From NCBI RefSeq assembly GCF_030272615.1, contig NC_081406.1, forward strand, positions 192,331,891-192,395,890: a DNA stretch of 64,000 bases, read 5' to 3'. A program made the translations under genes and the position numbers. The notes under the pieces are model-generated. The model did not search any database. It was not told where the DNA came from and worked only from the letters and a program-made list of their open reading frames with translations. Positions 10,377-22,260 of the stretch are shown in pieces. The stretch's first letter is position 1. Each line of letters starts with the position of its first letter. This DNA comes from Cryptomeria japonica. Taxonomy: Eukaryota; Streptophyta; Pinopsida; Cupressales; Cupressaceae.

Positions 10377-12981
10377 CACAAGCTGCGTATAATTACACCG
10401 TAAATCACCTATATGATGCCAGTGAACAAATTGCAACAATAACCTTCAAAAATCCCAACTCAAATTGCAATGTTGTTACACGTCGCAGCAAAGTTACCAT
10501 AAAGGCAGCTCCACAAGGCACCACCTCCATCCCAAAGCAATACAATCTTGTGGAATAATTAGACAAAACGTCTGCGCTTATATCCATTTTAGAGCTATTG
10601 CGCCTATCGCCCTCTCATAAAACTATCTTGGATCAAGCACTCCAAGAGGCGTCAGTCCCTGCAAATCTGAATACAGACCAATTTCAAGCCATGGTTGGAA
10701 GTCTAAAGTCATCACCTTGTCTCACTTTTTTCGAAAGTGACAACTCTTCCTTCCAGTAACCTCATAACGCCTCACTCCACATCGAGGGATTTATTAACCA
10801 CCATAGGATCAAACGAGTCTTGATAGATAATGGAGCAGGCCTAAATATTTGTACACTACAATTGGTCACAGCATTAGGATATGCGGTAGAATCAGTGGAT
10901 CCTCGTAAGAAGATCACAATCAAAGCCTATGACGATGCAGAGCGTTCTTCCAAAGGAGCTGTGGTACTACCAATCCGAGTGGGCCCTGTGGTAAAGCACA
11001 TCATCTGTCAGGTTCTAGACCTTCCTCTGCCATATAATTTATTGTTAGGGAGACCCTGGATACATGCCATGCAAGCCGTTCCATCTACCTACCATCAATG
11101 TATCAAGTTCCCACATAACGGTGTAGAGATCACAATCCTGGGCGATGCAAATGCCTTTGCATATTTCCATAATATCAGCCATCAACCAGAGATTACCGTT
11201 CATAATAATAGAGAAGCCATTTCCTCCACATCATATATAAGTCTCGCCTCTCCTTTGCATATTGCCATAATATCAGCCATCAACCAGAGATTACCGTTCA
11301 TAATAATAGAGAAGCCATTTCCTCCACATCATATATAAGTCTCGCCTCTCTTACCAGTTCGAACACCACTATACCAAATCAAGAAAAGCTTAAGATGAAG
11401 ATAGCAGAGGAAGGTCCTGGGGAATACAACTTGAATCAACTCTTTTGTGTGGGACAAATGCCCACTTCTCCTAGAACACATGGTAAACCACAGCAGTTAC
11501 TCCAACAACCACTGGTCATGCCAGCATGTGCTTTAACACCTTTCATCCCTAGAAAGAGTCAAGAAGAAGAAACCCAGGATGAGGACTTAGCGGACTGGAT
11601 CTATAAAGATCCCATCACCACTGATATACCGCAAGTTAAACTTCCTATAGATCAGTATGGCAAAGGCCTCCTCATTATGCAAAGAATGGGGTATGATGGT
11701 CAGAGTGCTTTGGGATATTGCAAACAAGGATGACATGAACCTCTACTACCAGAATTAAAGCCCAAAGGTAATACAGGCCTAGGCTTTGAAAAAGAGATCT
11801 TTCCTAAATTAAAATTCAAAGGAAAACCCAGCAAACCATTATGTCAGCCTATTGCAAAGAGGACACCTTTCATTATCAAAGCAGCATCAAGCACCATCCC
11901 AACTGCCCCACCGAGGCTCAAAACCCCAACACAACCATCACCAATGCCACTCATCCCACCAAACGAACTCATAATCCCATCAGCAGCACCATTAGCAGCA
12001 GCAACTGTATCAGAACCCGCAGTAGCATCTATGGCACCAGCAGTTCCAGGAAAAACCACTAAGTCAATATTATGGATACTCCCTGTACCAGATTCCCTGA
12101 TCCCCATCAACCTTCCTGCAGCACCAATCACTACAAAGGTACATCAACCAATCACACCTGCAGTATTTAACTCCAAGGACATCCCAGTATGGTATAGTAA
12201 TCGGATGGTGGAAAGTGACTCAGAGACCGACTCACATGAGTGGGAATTTGATTCTGTACAGCTTAACACTTCAGATGAGGAAGATGCACCACCACCTCCA
12301 CCACGCAAAGACATCCTTGTTTATGGAGAAGCACAGATAAAAACCACTTGGGTTCCTGAACTGGAAACATCTTCCACAGACCCTACGTCTCATCCTACAC
12401 CTGATTCTGACAGGGAGAGTACCATTAATGACCTTCACCATAACATCTTAACCCTCACTGATACATCTAACGCACTTAACCTAATCGATGAAGTAATGCC
12501 CATTATCCACCCTGAACTCATCGAATGGAACCAACCAAATCCCCCATGTCTTGGCCTCTTCCAAAACGATGAGGCCATCATTGACTTTTTGGAATTAAGG
12601 GATACCCTGCCAAGTGGGGATCACAAAGCTGGATTTGCCATATAACTAAATAGCGCAGCATACTTCGGGGCAGATGCCAAACCTTTCAGCTGCAAAAATA
12701 TAACAATAAAACATGGATCTTCCAGTGAAAACCACACTATGGCACTGTTTGATCCGACAAAAGTAAAAAGAAAGAGCGTATCCAATGGTGAAAACCTCTC
12801 TGAGGCGCCTGAGGATGAAGGGTTTGACATTCTCCCTGCTAATGCACAACAGGAACGATCAACGATTCTCATCGAGGCAACCAAAGAATACAATGTGGGG
12901 ACTCCTAAAAATCCTCATCTCATACATCTAGCATCTCTTCTCACTCCAGAGGAATAGCCTAAGTTTATAGAGTTCTTCTAG
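10377..12981 (+). pseudogene. Tat protease and pol linker with G-patch-like segment, broken
   Basis: The -1 frame after gag leads into an aspartic protease with active-site motif DNGAGLNI (near 10826) and the closing YNLLLGRPWIHAMQAV (near 11030-11080). The linker that follows includes a glycine-rich G-patch-like segment around 11655-11730 (GKGLLIMQRMGYDGQ) and a proline- and alanine-rich stretch near 11900-12100, then acidic sequence. In-frame stops lie at 10556, 10757, 11731, 12643, 12955 and 12979. A 98-bp tandem duplication at about 11153-11350 moves the reading frame, and the downstream RT frame is exactly the protease frame minus that duplication. The protease would cleave the polyprotein; here it cannot be joined to RT without repair. 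Confidence 0.85.
11153..11350 (+). repeat. 98-bp tandem duplication that shifts the pol frame
   Basis: The segment beginning CCTTTGCATATT and ending GTCTCGCCTCTC is present twice, offset by 98 bp (for example CCATAATATCAGCC at 11167 and 11265). Copies are almost identical. Because 98 is not divisible by three it changes the frame by two, matching the change between protease and RT. Confidence 0.95.
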
Positions 12982-15900
12982 AAGCGCCAGATCAACTTTG
13001 CATGGTCATATGCAGACATGCCTGGGCTTGATCCTGATTTAGTCATGCATCACCTTACCGTAGCAGAAGGAGCCAAACCTATCAAGCAAAAGCTTTGTAA
13101 GATGCATCCTCAAATTGCAGTACTAGTCAAAACAGAACTCAAGAAACTCCTAGATGTTGGTTTCATTAGACCAATTAATTTTGCAGAATGGATCTCCAAT
13201 ATTGTGCCTGTCGGCAAACCAAAAGGGGGCATCCGCATTTGTACTGACTTCAGAGATCTGAATAGGGCCTGTCCTAAGGATGAATTCCCCCTTCCAAATA
13301 TCGACATCATAGTGGATCTAACAGCAGGACATGCCATGCTTTCACTCATGGATGGCTTTTCAGGATACAATCAGATAAAGATCGCACCAGAAGATCAACA
13401 TAAGACAGCCTTCACATGTCCATGGGGCACATATTGCTGGAATGTAATGCCTTTTGGTCTCAAGAATGCAGGAGCAACCTATCAAAGAGCAATGACCACC
13501 ATCTTCCATGACATGATGCATACTATGATGGAAGATTATGTGGATGACTTACTAGCAAAATCACTCACCAGAGAAGGGCATCTCCACATCTTAGATAAAA
13601 TCTTTGATAGACTGGAACAATACCATGTTCGACTCAACCCAAAGAAATGTGTCTTTGGAGTAACCTTCGAGAAACTTCTGGGATACATCGTCTCAAGCAA
13701 AGGTATTGAGGTCGATCCAGCAAAGGTAAAAGCAATCATGGATATGCCACCACCAAAGAATATCAGTCAGCTAAGGACACTACAAGGACGGCTTCAATCC
13801 ATCCGAAGATTCATTGCACAATTGGCTGATAAGTGTCACCCATTCACACACCTGCTACACAAAAACATCCACTTTCAGTGGGATGCCCGATGCCAACAAG
13901 CATTTCAGACGCTTAAAGACTATCTCATGAATCCACCATTGCTGATGCCACCAGATCCAAGTAGACCGTTGTTACTCTATATCTCAGCAACAAGTACAAC
14001 ATTGGGTGTACTACTGGCACAACATAATGCAGAAGGGAAAGAGTGTGATGTTTACTACATCTCTCGCACACTGGTGGGCTATGAACTCAATTATACACCT
14101 ATTGAGCGAGCTTGCCTGGCAGTAATCCTGGCAGCCACTAAACTGAGGCACTATCTGTTAACCCACAAAGTACAACTCATTGCAAAGATTGATCCACTCA
14201 AGTATTTACTCAGCAAAGCAGCATTGACAGGTCGCTTGGCCAAATGGGTAATGATTCTAAGTGAATTTGACATCGAGTATGTAGACCGTAAAGCTATCAA
14301 AGGGCAGGTTATTGCAGATCAGTTGGCTGATGTACCTCTCATAGGTGATCATCCTCTCATTTCTAATTTTCCAGACGAAGAGATATTCATGATCACAACA
14401 ACACAACCATGGAAACTTTACTTTGATGGTTCGTACACTAGGCATGGCTCGGGGGTAGGCATTTTGTTTATCACACCCCAAGGTGACAGCATCCCGAAGT
14501 CTTACAGACTCACATTTCCATGCACCAACAACATCGCAGAGTATGAGGCCTTGATCACAGGACTCAGGTTAGTCGTACAATGGAAATTACAAGAACTACA
14601 AGTATATGGCGACCCCCAACTGGTCATTCGACAAGCAACCGATGAATATCAGACTAAAGATGATAAACTCATGCCATATAAGCAAATGGTGGACACTCTA
14701 AAGACATCATTTACTACTATCACTTTTGAGAAGATACCAAGAGATCAAAATCAAGCTACTGACGCTATGGCTACCATCGCATCTCTCCTAGATCTTCCAC
14801 ATAATTCAACACGCTATGAGTTCTTGGTAGAACAACTTTGGATCCCCACTTATGATATCCCCGAATCTGAGATGATATGTCACCTTGTCGGTTCTGAATC
14901 CCCATGGTACGGTGAATTCTACACCTATCTCTGTTATCACACCCTTCCTCCCAACCAATCGAATAACCAACGTAAAACCTTCATTCGCCAAACTGCTCGA
15001 TATACCATTATTGCTGAAACCTTATACCACCGCAGTCTTGATGGTACTCTCCTTCGATGTCTGGAACAAGATGAGATAACAAAGGCTTTGGAAGAAGTCC
15101 GTGAGGGAATTTGTGGGACTCATTCAAGTGGTCCATCACTCGCCAAGAAACTCCTGCGCAATGGATACTATTGGCCATCTATGGAAAAGGATTCCTACTA
15201 CTTTGTCAGAAAATGCAAGAAATGTCAAGTTCATGGCGACCTGATACATGCACCAGCCCAGGAACTGCAACCAATCACAACACCATGGCCTTTTTGTCAA
15301 TGGGGCCTTGACCTTGTGGGTAAGATTCATCCATCTTCATCCAATGGCCATAAATTCATTATTACCGCCACCGAATATTTCACAAAGTGGATCGAAGCTG
15401 TTCCACTTACCCAAGTCACCGGCAAGCAGATCGCCTCATTCATCCTCAACTACATCATCTGCCGGTATGGTGTACCCATGTCCATCATCACAGATAACGG
15501 TCTTCCTTTCAAAAATCAGGATGTTCGTGAACTTTGTGAGAAATTTCATATCCAACACCGCTTTTCCACTCCCTACTACCCACAAGGCAATGGTCAGGCT
15601 GAAGCATCGAATAAAAACATATTGCGGATCCTAAAGAAGATAGTTAATGATGTTGGTCGTGACTGGCATGTTCAACTAAATCCAGCACTATGGGCATATC
15701 GAACTAGCATTCGAACCCATACAGGTGCAACTCCCTACTCATTGGTCTATGGTGCAGAAGCTATCTTGCCTATTGAGGTTGAGATACCATCATTACGGGT
15801 TTCCTTGCACAATCTCATCGATGATGAAGCATACAGAGTCTCACGCCTCCAAGACTTAGAATTACTAGATGAGAAGCGACAAGCTGCGTACAACCACCTC

Positions 15901-16161
15901 AAAGCCTATCAGCAGCGCATGAGCAGAAGCTACAATCACCGAGTTAGACCTCGTACATTTGAGGTAGGTGATCTTGTTCTACGAGAGAATCCTCGCAACC
16001 AACCAAACAGAGAACATCAGGGCAAGTTTGAATCAAACTGGCTGGGCCCATATGTTGTCACTACTGTGTTCGGGTCCAGGGCATATCAGTTGGCTACATC
16101 AGAAGGAGAACCGCTTGCAGATCCAATCAACAACATGCACCTAAAACAGTTTTATACCTAA
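12982..16161 (+). CDS. pol: Tat pol: RT, Ty3 RNase H, second RNase H, integrase (1047-codon open frame from 13018)
   Basis: This is the intact catalytic part of pol; residues are counted from the ATG at 13018, which is probably internal to the original polyprotein. RT covers about 20-230, with MPFGLKNAGATYQR and the catalytic YVDD at 174-177. A Ty3-type RNase H follows at about 315-440; its first motif reads LLLYISATSTTLG and lacks the usual Asp. A second, archaeal-like RNase H occupies about 463-590, with YFDGS (D470), NNIAEYEAL (E508/E510), GDPQLV (D532) and ATDAMA (D582). Integrase has a zinc domain (H702, C733, C736; the usual first His is R695), then D765, D826 and E862 with the expected D-D-35-E spacing, then a C-terminal domain ending at VFGSRAYQLA. 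The paired RNase H domains indicate the Tat lineage. The product would copy the RNA to DNA and insert it. Confidence 0.95.
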   Translation, partial: KRQINFAWSYADMPGLDPDLVMHHLTVAEGAKPIKQKLCKMHPQIAVLVKTELKKLLDVGFIRPINFAEWISNIVPVGKPKGGIRICTDFRDLNRACPKDEFPLPNIDIIVDLTAGHAMLSLMDGFSGYNQIKIAPEDQHKTAFTCPWGTYCWNVMPFGLKNAGATYQRAMTTIFHDMMHTMMEDYVDDLLAKSLTREGHLHILDKIFDRLEQYHVRLNPKKCVFGVTFEKLLGYIVSSKGIEVDPAKVKAIMDMPPPKNISQLRTLQGRLQSIRRFIAQLADKCHPFTHLLHKNIHFQWDARCQQAFQTLKDYLMNPPLLMPPDPSRPLLLYISATSTTLGVLLAQHNAEGKECDVYYISRTLVGYELNYTPIERACLAVILAATKLRHYLLTHKVQLIAKIDPLKYLLSKAALTGRLAKWVMILSEFDIEYVDRKAIKGQVIADQLADVPLIGDHPLISNFPDEEIFMITTTQPWKLYFDGSYTRHGSGVGILFITPQGDSIPKSYRLTFPCTNNIAEYEALITGLRLVVQWKLQELQVYGDPQLVIRQATDEYQTKDDKLMPYKQMVDTLKTSFTTITFEKIPRDQNQATDAMATIASLLDLPHNSTRYEFLVEQLWIPTYDIPESEMICHLVGSESPWYGEFYTYLCYHTLPPNQSNNQRKTFIRQTARYTIIAETLYHRSLDGTLLRCLEQDEITKALEEVREGICGTHSSGPSLAKKLLRNGYYWPSMEKDSYYFVRKCKKCQVHGDLIHAPAQELQPITTPWPFCQWGLDLVGKIHPSSSNGHKFIITATEYFTKWIEAVPLTQVTGKQIASFILNYIICRYGVPMSIITDNGLPFKNQDVRELCEKFHIQHRFSTPYYPQGNGQAEASNKNILRILKKIVNDVGRDWHVQLNPALWAYRTSIRTHTGATPYSLVYGAEAILPIEVEIPSLRVSLHNLIDDEAYRVSRLQDLELLDEKRQAAYNHLKAYQQRMSRSYNHRVRPRTFEVGDLVLRENPRNQPNREHQGKFESNWLGPYVVTTVFGSRAYQLATSEGEPLADPINNMHLKQFYT

Positions 16162-16417
16162 GCTGTACAGAGCATCAGGCTCCCCTGCATACCAGAAAAT
16201 ACCAAAAACATTCAGAAAAATGTCTTGAAGAAATACAAAAACATTCAAAAAAGTAAAGAAAAATCATGCATCCAAACGGTGAACAACCACTCCGGTGGCA
16301 CCTTGGGTAAGTGCGATGGTAAAAACCTGGAAAACAGGTGCCACTCGTAAAGACAATGGCTCCAGTATCTTTCAGATTTGTTGCAATAACATTCATGCAT
16401 CCACATATCCATCCATC
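16162..16417 (+). other. post-pol noncoding segment before the nested LTR
   Basis: No coding signal. It contains repeated AAAAACATTCA phrases that resume after the nested LTR near 17840, showing the two sides were once joined. Confidence 0.6.
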
Positions 16418-17640
16418 TGTAGCGTCCTAAAATTGTGACACTTGCAATTTCGACCGCATTTGGGTCTTCACGATGGCGACGCAACACTGAACCTGAATGG
16501 AGACCCCGAAACTTGCTCACGACACCAAAAACTGCATTTTTCCAGCACCCTGGCCTGATCCTCCTTGCACCCCGTTGTCCCGGGAGGTGGGACCAGAGCA
16601 CCCAGCGCCCTGGTCCCTGGCCCTATTTTGGGCCCGGTCTCCTATGGGACTTCGGGCCTTTTTGTTTGCAAATTGGAAAATAACATTTCCTGGTCAGCCT
16701 AAGGTCGGGAAAATTAGTCTTTTAACCCTAATTGGCAAGTATAAAAACTACTTTTCCTCTCCCATTTTGGAGGTCGGAAAGAAGAAGGACATATGTGTAC
16801 AAGACGTGGAAACTCTATTCAAACATTCAAGCATTCAAGCATTCCTTCAAGCAATTGATCATTCTAAGTCTCCATTCAAGGCTAGGTGTTGCATTCAAGA
16901 CAAGGATTCAACCATTGAAGAGGAGATCACATATTACTACATACAACATACAACAAACAACAATATCTATACCTTCGCACATAAGGATACAAACATCCTT
17001 ACAACAAGGTATTAGTACTTGTTTTACATTACATACATTTACATTTACAACATTTCTCATTTCTTGGTTAATTCCAAAACCGGGGTTTGACCTAAAGGCA
17101 AACCCCTAATCCCTAACCCCCCAATCGTGTTCGCTTTTCTGTGTGTAGGTTGCAGGTACGCGGCTGAAATTGAAGATCTGGAATCCTTGTGCAGAGACGA
17201 ACAGATCCCCCTTCGTTTCGCAGATTTTTCAGAGGACCGTGGCGCCGGGCGCCATCGTCCCGACAACTTTTGCTCAAATTTGCAAGACAGTGCCGTATCG
17301 ACATTTTACTACTAATTCCAGGCCCGCAGCTTCATCCTATATCCCTATCTCAGTTTATAAGCGAATCTTTGTCACTTTCTATGCATTCCTAGCTTAATTC
17401 TTCTATCAACATTCTTTACAAAAGAGGGTAGCCTTGCTTTCTTAACCCTTGAAACACATTTAGCATCCAATCTTGCATTGTGTGGGATTGGATCTTGTGG
17501 GTTTCAACCCCTCTTTTGAATGTAAATTCTTTCCCCTAAGTGAAAACCATCAACCCTAGAGACTCTCCCTTCTCTCTCCTCAGAGTTGGAAGAGGGGAGA
17601 ACGACTAGGGTTTGATTGCGATTTTCCGCTTTACACCATC
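16413..17640 (+). mobile_element. nested solo LTR (1218 bp) with CCATC target duplication
   Basis: A sequence from TGTAGCGTCC (16418) to CGCTTTACA (17635) is flanked on both sides by CCATC. It aligns along its length with the LTRs at 53573-54781 and 60085-61280: the starts (TGTAGNGTC, AAAATTG), the middle (CCGGGGTTTGACCTAAAGGC near 17082 and its relative near 54232) and the TTACA end. No internal region is present, so LTR-LTR recombination has removed the body. It entered after the Tat element existed. Open frames inside it are chance frames. Confidence 0.9.
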
Positions 17641-17840
17641 CAAAACCATGGCTTGTTATTCATCTCCAATTATGATAGTACTCCATACATCTTGCATCCC
17701 GCTTTTTCATAGTCATGTCTAAAATTGGGGGCAATGCCCTTAACCTATTGATGGAAGTGGACTCTACATTGTCTTATGATTCATTAAGTTCTTCATTCAA
17801 GCAATCTTCAAAATACCAAAAAAATTGGAAAATGTCTCAT

Positions 17841-17921
17841 TCAAAATCCAAAAACATTCAAAGCAACACAAAATCCAAAAACATTCAAAACAATTCAAAA
17901 TCCAAAAACATCGAAAAAACC
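17841..17921 (+). repeat. 27-bp tandem repeat, three copies
   Basis: AAAATCCAAAAACAT starts at 17843, 17870 and 17897, with TCAAAGCAACAC- or TCAAAACAATTC-type spacers. It lies in Tat 3' noncoding DNA. Confidence 0.85.
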
Positions 17922-20010
17922 ATTAAAAAAAATCACACAAAAAGATGGTAACACATTGAACATACTCATCCATGCAGATACCAAAACAAACATTGACATA
18001 ATACTCACACGATGACCATTTATCAATCAAACCACACAATCCACATCCACACTCAAAACTGTCTTCAACAAGGATGCATCCTTCCTTACCAAAACAAAGA
18101 CAAAAAGTGACGTTTTCTTTGACAAGAAAATTATGTTAAGCTATCAAATACTTGGTTGATTTGTGAGTACAAACATTCGTTTATCTATATCGGGATCTTT
18201 CAGCATTGTTTTGTATTGTTTGCGCATTATTTCCGATGAAGTTCTGGGGCATGTACTAATGGTGTCTACGTGGGAAGTTCACCAAGCTACGTGATCTTAT
18301 GCCAAATAGAGTCATGGATCATTACGGTTTGCTGACTACAGCGTATACCTCAACCATATGGGCATGAACCATTACCAAGGATCCTTATTCTTTATTCTTT
18401 ATGTATATACTGTTTGTTTGCAGGTACAATGCTCATTCTTTGGTTTCTCCTACCTCATCCAAACTGGATAAAGGTTTTTATCTCTTAGTACGGTATGCAC
18501 TTGTCTCAGGATATGATCAGCCTAAGATCAAGGAGGACGATCCAAGTCATGCATGAACGGAGATAATCCTTGTCTGTTCCGCAAGCAATACTCTGGTCGA
18601 CTTGACCCTTATATCAAGTCGTTTGTATTAACTTGCTATATAAAATCCATGAAAGGAATACTCAGGTCATCTTGAATCATTATGTCAAGATGCTTGTATT
18701 CTCTTCCAACATTTTAAAGCTCAATGATGAAAATAGAGCACTATGGATCGTCATTTCATCTCATCTGTTTATATATTACATTCTGTTGCATATCAACCAT
18801 CCATTCACTCACTCATATATAGGCTTTTTATGCAAAAAGTGACCATTAAAAGCTGGTCTTGGATACAATCACGACCGAGTACTCTGATACATCATCAAGG
18901 CGTCATGCAAAGTCTTACAAACCTTGCATTCCTCATGGTCATCTCATCATCGCATTTAGTTGCATCTTGCATTAAGTACATTCATGTCATTTTTAACTTA
19001 ACATTGCATATAGTTCATTTTGGCCATTAATTTTCATTAAACATTTGCATCATGGCATCAATCATAAATAATTAGATTCATTCGTGGGATTAAATTGTCT
19101 TTGATTATAATAAGTCATTTACTAGGCATTCATATAATGTCGATTATCCATCATCATTTTATCATCCTTTTATCATTTATTATTTGCATACATTCATTTA
19201 TAGTTAAAAGGTGCATTCATTCATTACTAAGTATCTTATTATGCTCATTTTAGGATTCATTCACATTGCATTCATTATCCTCTTTTTTAATTGCATTAAG
19301 GTGCAGTTATTAAAACATTAATTATAGTATCATCACATTATCATTTGTACTTAAATCATATTTACGCATTTAGAATCATAAATCCACTTGTTTATAAAAC
19401 ATTGGTTCATAACATTTTATATCCATTATATATATGCATTCATTTAAACATTATCATATAAACATTTGTACTTTACATTTTGTTTATTCATATTGCATTC
19501 ATTTAAACAAAAACATCTAGATGCATATCCATACATAAATATCATTCATTCAACCATTGCATTAACATCATCGCATAAATCATCTCATCATTATATTGCA
19601 ATAGGAAACACCAAAATCCTGTTCATAAATCATCATAAGCATACATCACCATCATGGCATTACATACATAAAGCATTACATCAAAAATCAAACAAATCAT
19701 ACATATATAAACCTGCATTCATATGTCAGTATCCAACATCATAACTCATCATAAAACATGCATATAAGAAACATCTCATCAAATGCATACATATACACAC
19801 ATCCATCTAAGCAATCACCCATCATCCTGCATAAACATTCATACATAATCAACTGCATATCATCAAAATATGGGATCTCCTCATATATATCATCTCATAT
19901 ATCAGAGTACAATGAAGTCTACAAAATCGGCTACCAAGAGCCATCCAAGATACAGTCCAAAAAAATAATAATAAACAATGATACAAATACATATATGCAT
20001 GAATGCTCTC
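17922..20010. other. Tat 3' noncoding region, CATT/CATC-rich
   Basis: No protein family was recognised on either strand. From about 18950 to 19900 the plus strand is dominated by CATTCATT- and CATCAT-like low-complexity DNA. The region separates the pol end from the end of the antisense PMD gene and may hold the 3' ends of both transcripts. Confidence 0.6.
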
Positions 20011-20715
20011 TCAAATGCCACTCTGGCCAGATGTTGTCCCAACACCTCCACCTGCTCCACCACTGGTGCCTGCACCACCTGATCCATCTCTCCGTGGAGG
20101 CCTCATCGAACCACCACTCACTCCTGCATCCCCTGATCTCTCCCTCCGCAGCGGACCCATCACACCCCCACTGCTCTGCACCCTCTACGATCACTCTGAT
20201 CTGGCCTGCCGCATCTGCAAATAGCTAAGAGCTCGCTGACTAACTGGCACCACCTGCTCATATAAACCCCGCCAGTACTCTATCTCCGCCTGTGCTCATC
20301 GCATCTCCCTCATCACCTCCCCCGTAGGCCCCTGTGCTCCTACTCCAACCCGCACTCTCTCCTGCAGCTCCGCCAATCTCTCCACTACACTATCCCTCTC
20401 CCGCAGCACCACCGCCAGCTCTGACTCCTGTGCAAATAGATGCACATCTCTAGCTGCCACCTCCGCCTCCAAATCCTCTATCCAAGTCTACAAACGTACT
20501 ATCATATGCTCTCGCAGATCTCCAGTAGCTCCCCCCCTGGTATCCATGGCCGCCTCACCTGCACCACCCTCTCTAGTAGTCCCCTCTCCCTGTCCATCGG
20601 GATCTCCCTGTCCATCCCCCTCCCACTCAGCTAAACTCCTCCCTGTATCAATGGTCCCTGTGATATCTGTAGAGGCAGTCCACCTCTCCCTCTCCGCTGA
20701 CTCCGCATCCCCAAC

Positions 20716-20760
20716 CCTCCTCCTCCTCCTCCTCCTCCTCCATCTCCTCCTCCTCCTCCA
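20716..20760. repeat. TCC/GGA microsatellite in the PMD gene
   Basis: A run of CTC or TCC triplets encodes a polyglycine or polyarginine tract depending on frame. It is the point where the antisense reading frame changes from the PMD frame to the coiled-coil frame, so slippage here probably caused the frameshift. Confidence 0.85.
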
Positions 20761-22260
20761 TCCCCTCCACCTGCCCTCGGTCCTCGACCTCCTACCCTCC
20801 ACTGTCTCTGTCCCCTCTCATCCTCAAAAGCTGGGATCGGCTTTGCTGGATCGGAGATCCGTAAGATCGGGTGCATTGCTCAGTACTGCGTGTACTCATC
20901 TGTCACACCTGCATCCACGACCCTCGGTCGTATGTCCCATGGTCTCGCCTGCAATGTCCGGAACTCTGCTAGTGCCTGATCATATGATAGCACTGGCCCC
21001 CATGCGTACCTCTCCCGAATAACTCGAGCATACTCACCTGATCCCCTAGGCAATCCCTGTTGCTGCCCAAACTGTCTCAGCACTCTCCCAGGCACCTGTC
21101 TCTCCACATGGTATGCGGTCCTCTCAATGAGGAATCGGGTCATAAAAACATACGGCAGTGCCTCTGCATCATCATCCCATGGCTCACACTCCAAGTATGG
21201 CCGCCATATCACTGCATCTAGATCATCCAGCATCCGTCGCCACCACTCTAACTTCCCCAGGTGGGGCTGACTCATCATGCCGCTATACATAAACATGTAC
21301 AGCTGATCTACTGCCTGGAATCTCAGACTCACCGGTCGTGTCACTGGTAGGTGCTCCCAAGCCCAAATATGCAGCAGCATCATGCCCACTGCTAAGGAAC
21401 CCCTCCCCCGGTAAAACACCTCATGGAGCTCCTGGTACATGTGCGCCAGCACCCACGACCCCCACGCAAATCGGGTCCCCTCGGTCATCATCATCTCGAT
21501 AACCTGTCCCCATCCGACGGCCAACCCATGTGATCACCTATCTGGACAAAGAAGTCCTCGCACAATACCTGACAAAACTATTGGTAGAGGCTCATATAAA
21601 GCAGCTATATCCTCCCAGGCAATGGAGCCATCATCAATAAACACATCCTCATCAAAAAACCTCTGCACTGCAAGAGTCCCCTAGGATCTATCATATGTGA
21701 CCAGCTCCCCCCGAATCGGAATCCGTAGGATGCGCCACACATCCTCCAAGGTCACTGTCATCTCCCCCTGTGCCAAATGGAAGGTGCACGTCTCGCTGTG
21801 CCACCGCTCTGCTAGTGCTGTGATCAAACCGTGATTCATACGAATCACGGGCATGTGCATCACCTCATATAGTCTCGTCGAGGCAATGCAATCAATCTTC
21901 GCCTATGTCAATCGATCCTACAACCCCTGTGTCACAGGATGGCGCTCGCATAACTGCAACATGTGCAGCTCCTCCTGCACATGTACATTCATCAATCACC
22001 ATCAATTGTTTTGTTTTCAAACTTTTTTAAGTTTAAACTTAGACTATCAACAGATACTTTGATCAAGTATCTTCGGGTTTCAATAGGTAAGCAATCATGG
22101 CCACCTAGACTTCAACGGGCATTTATCCTAACAAATGACCTAAGTCTCATCAGGCTGCTATGGTTCAAAACAACTCCCACTTCACCTCGCCATCCATCCA
22201 TCATTGGCATCGGGAGATTTTCTTCATCCAAACTAGGGCATCTCTTTATCCTAAGGCAAA

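Noticed and set aside
16435-17397. Several overlapping plus-strand frames
   Set aside because: All fall within the nested solo LTR and have counterparts only in the LTRs at 53.6 and 60.1 kb.
20546-21022. 158-codon plus-strand frame rich in Ser, Pro and Leu
   Set aside because: It is the shadow of the antisense PMD gene; its leucine run is the complement of the GGA microsatellite.
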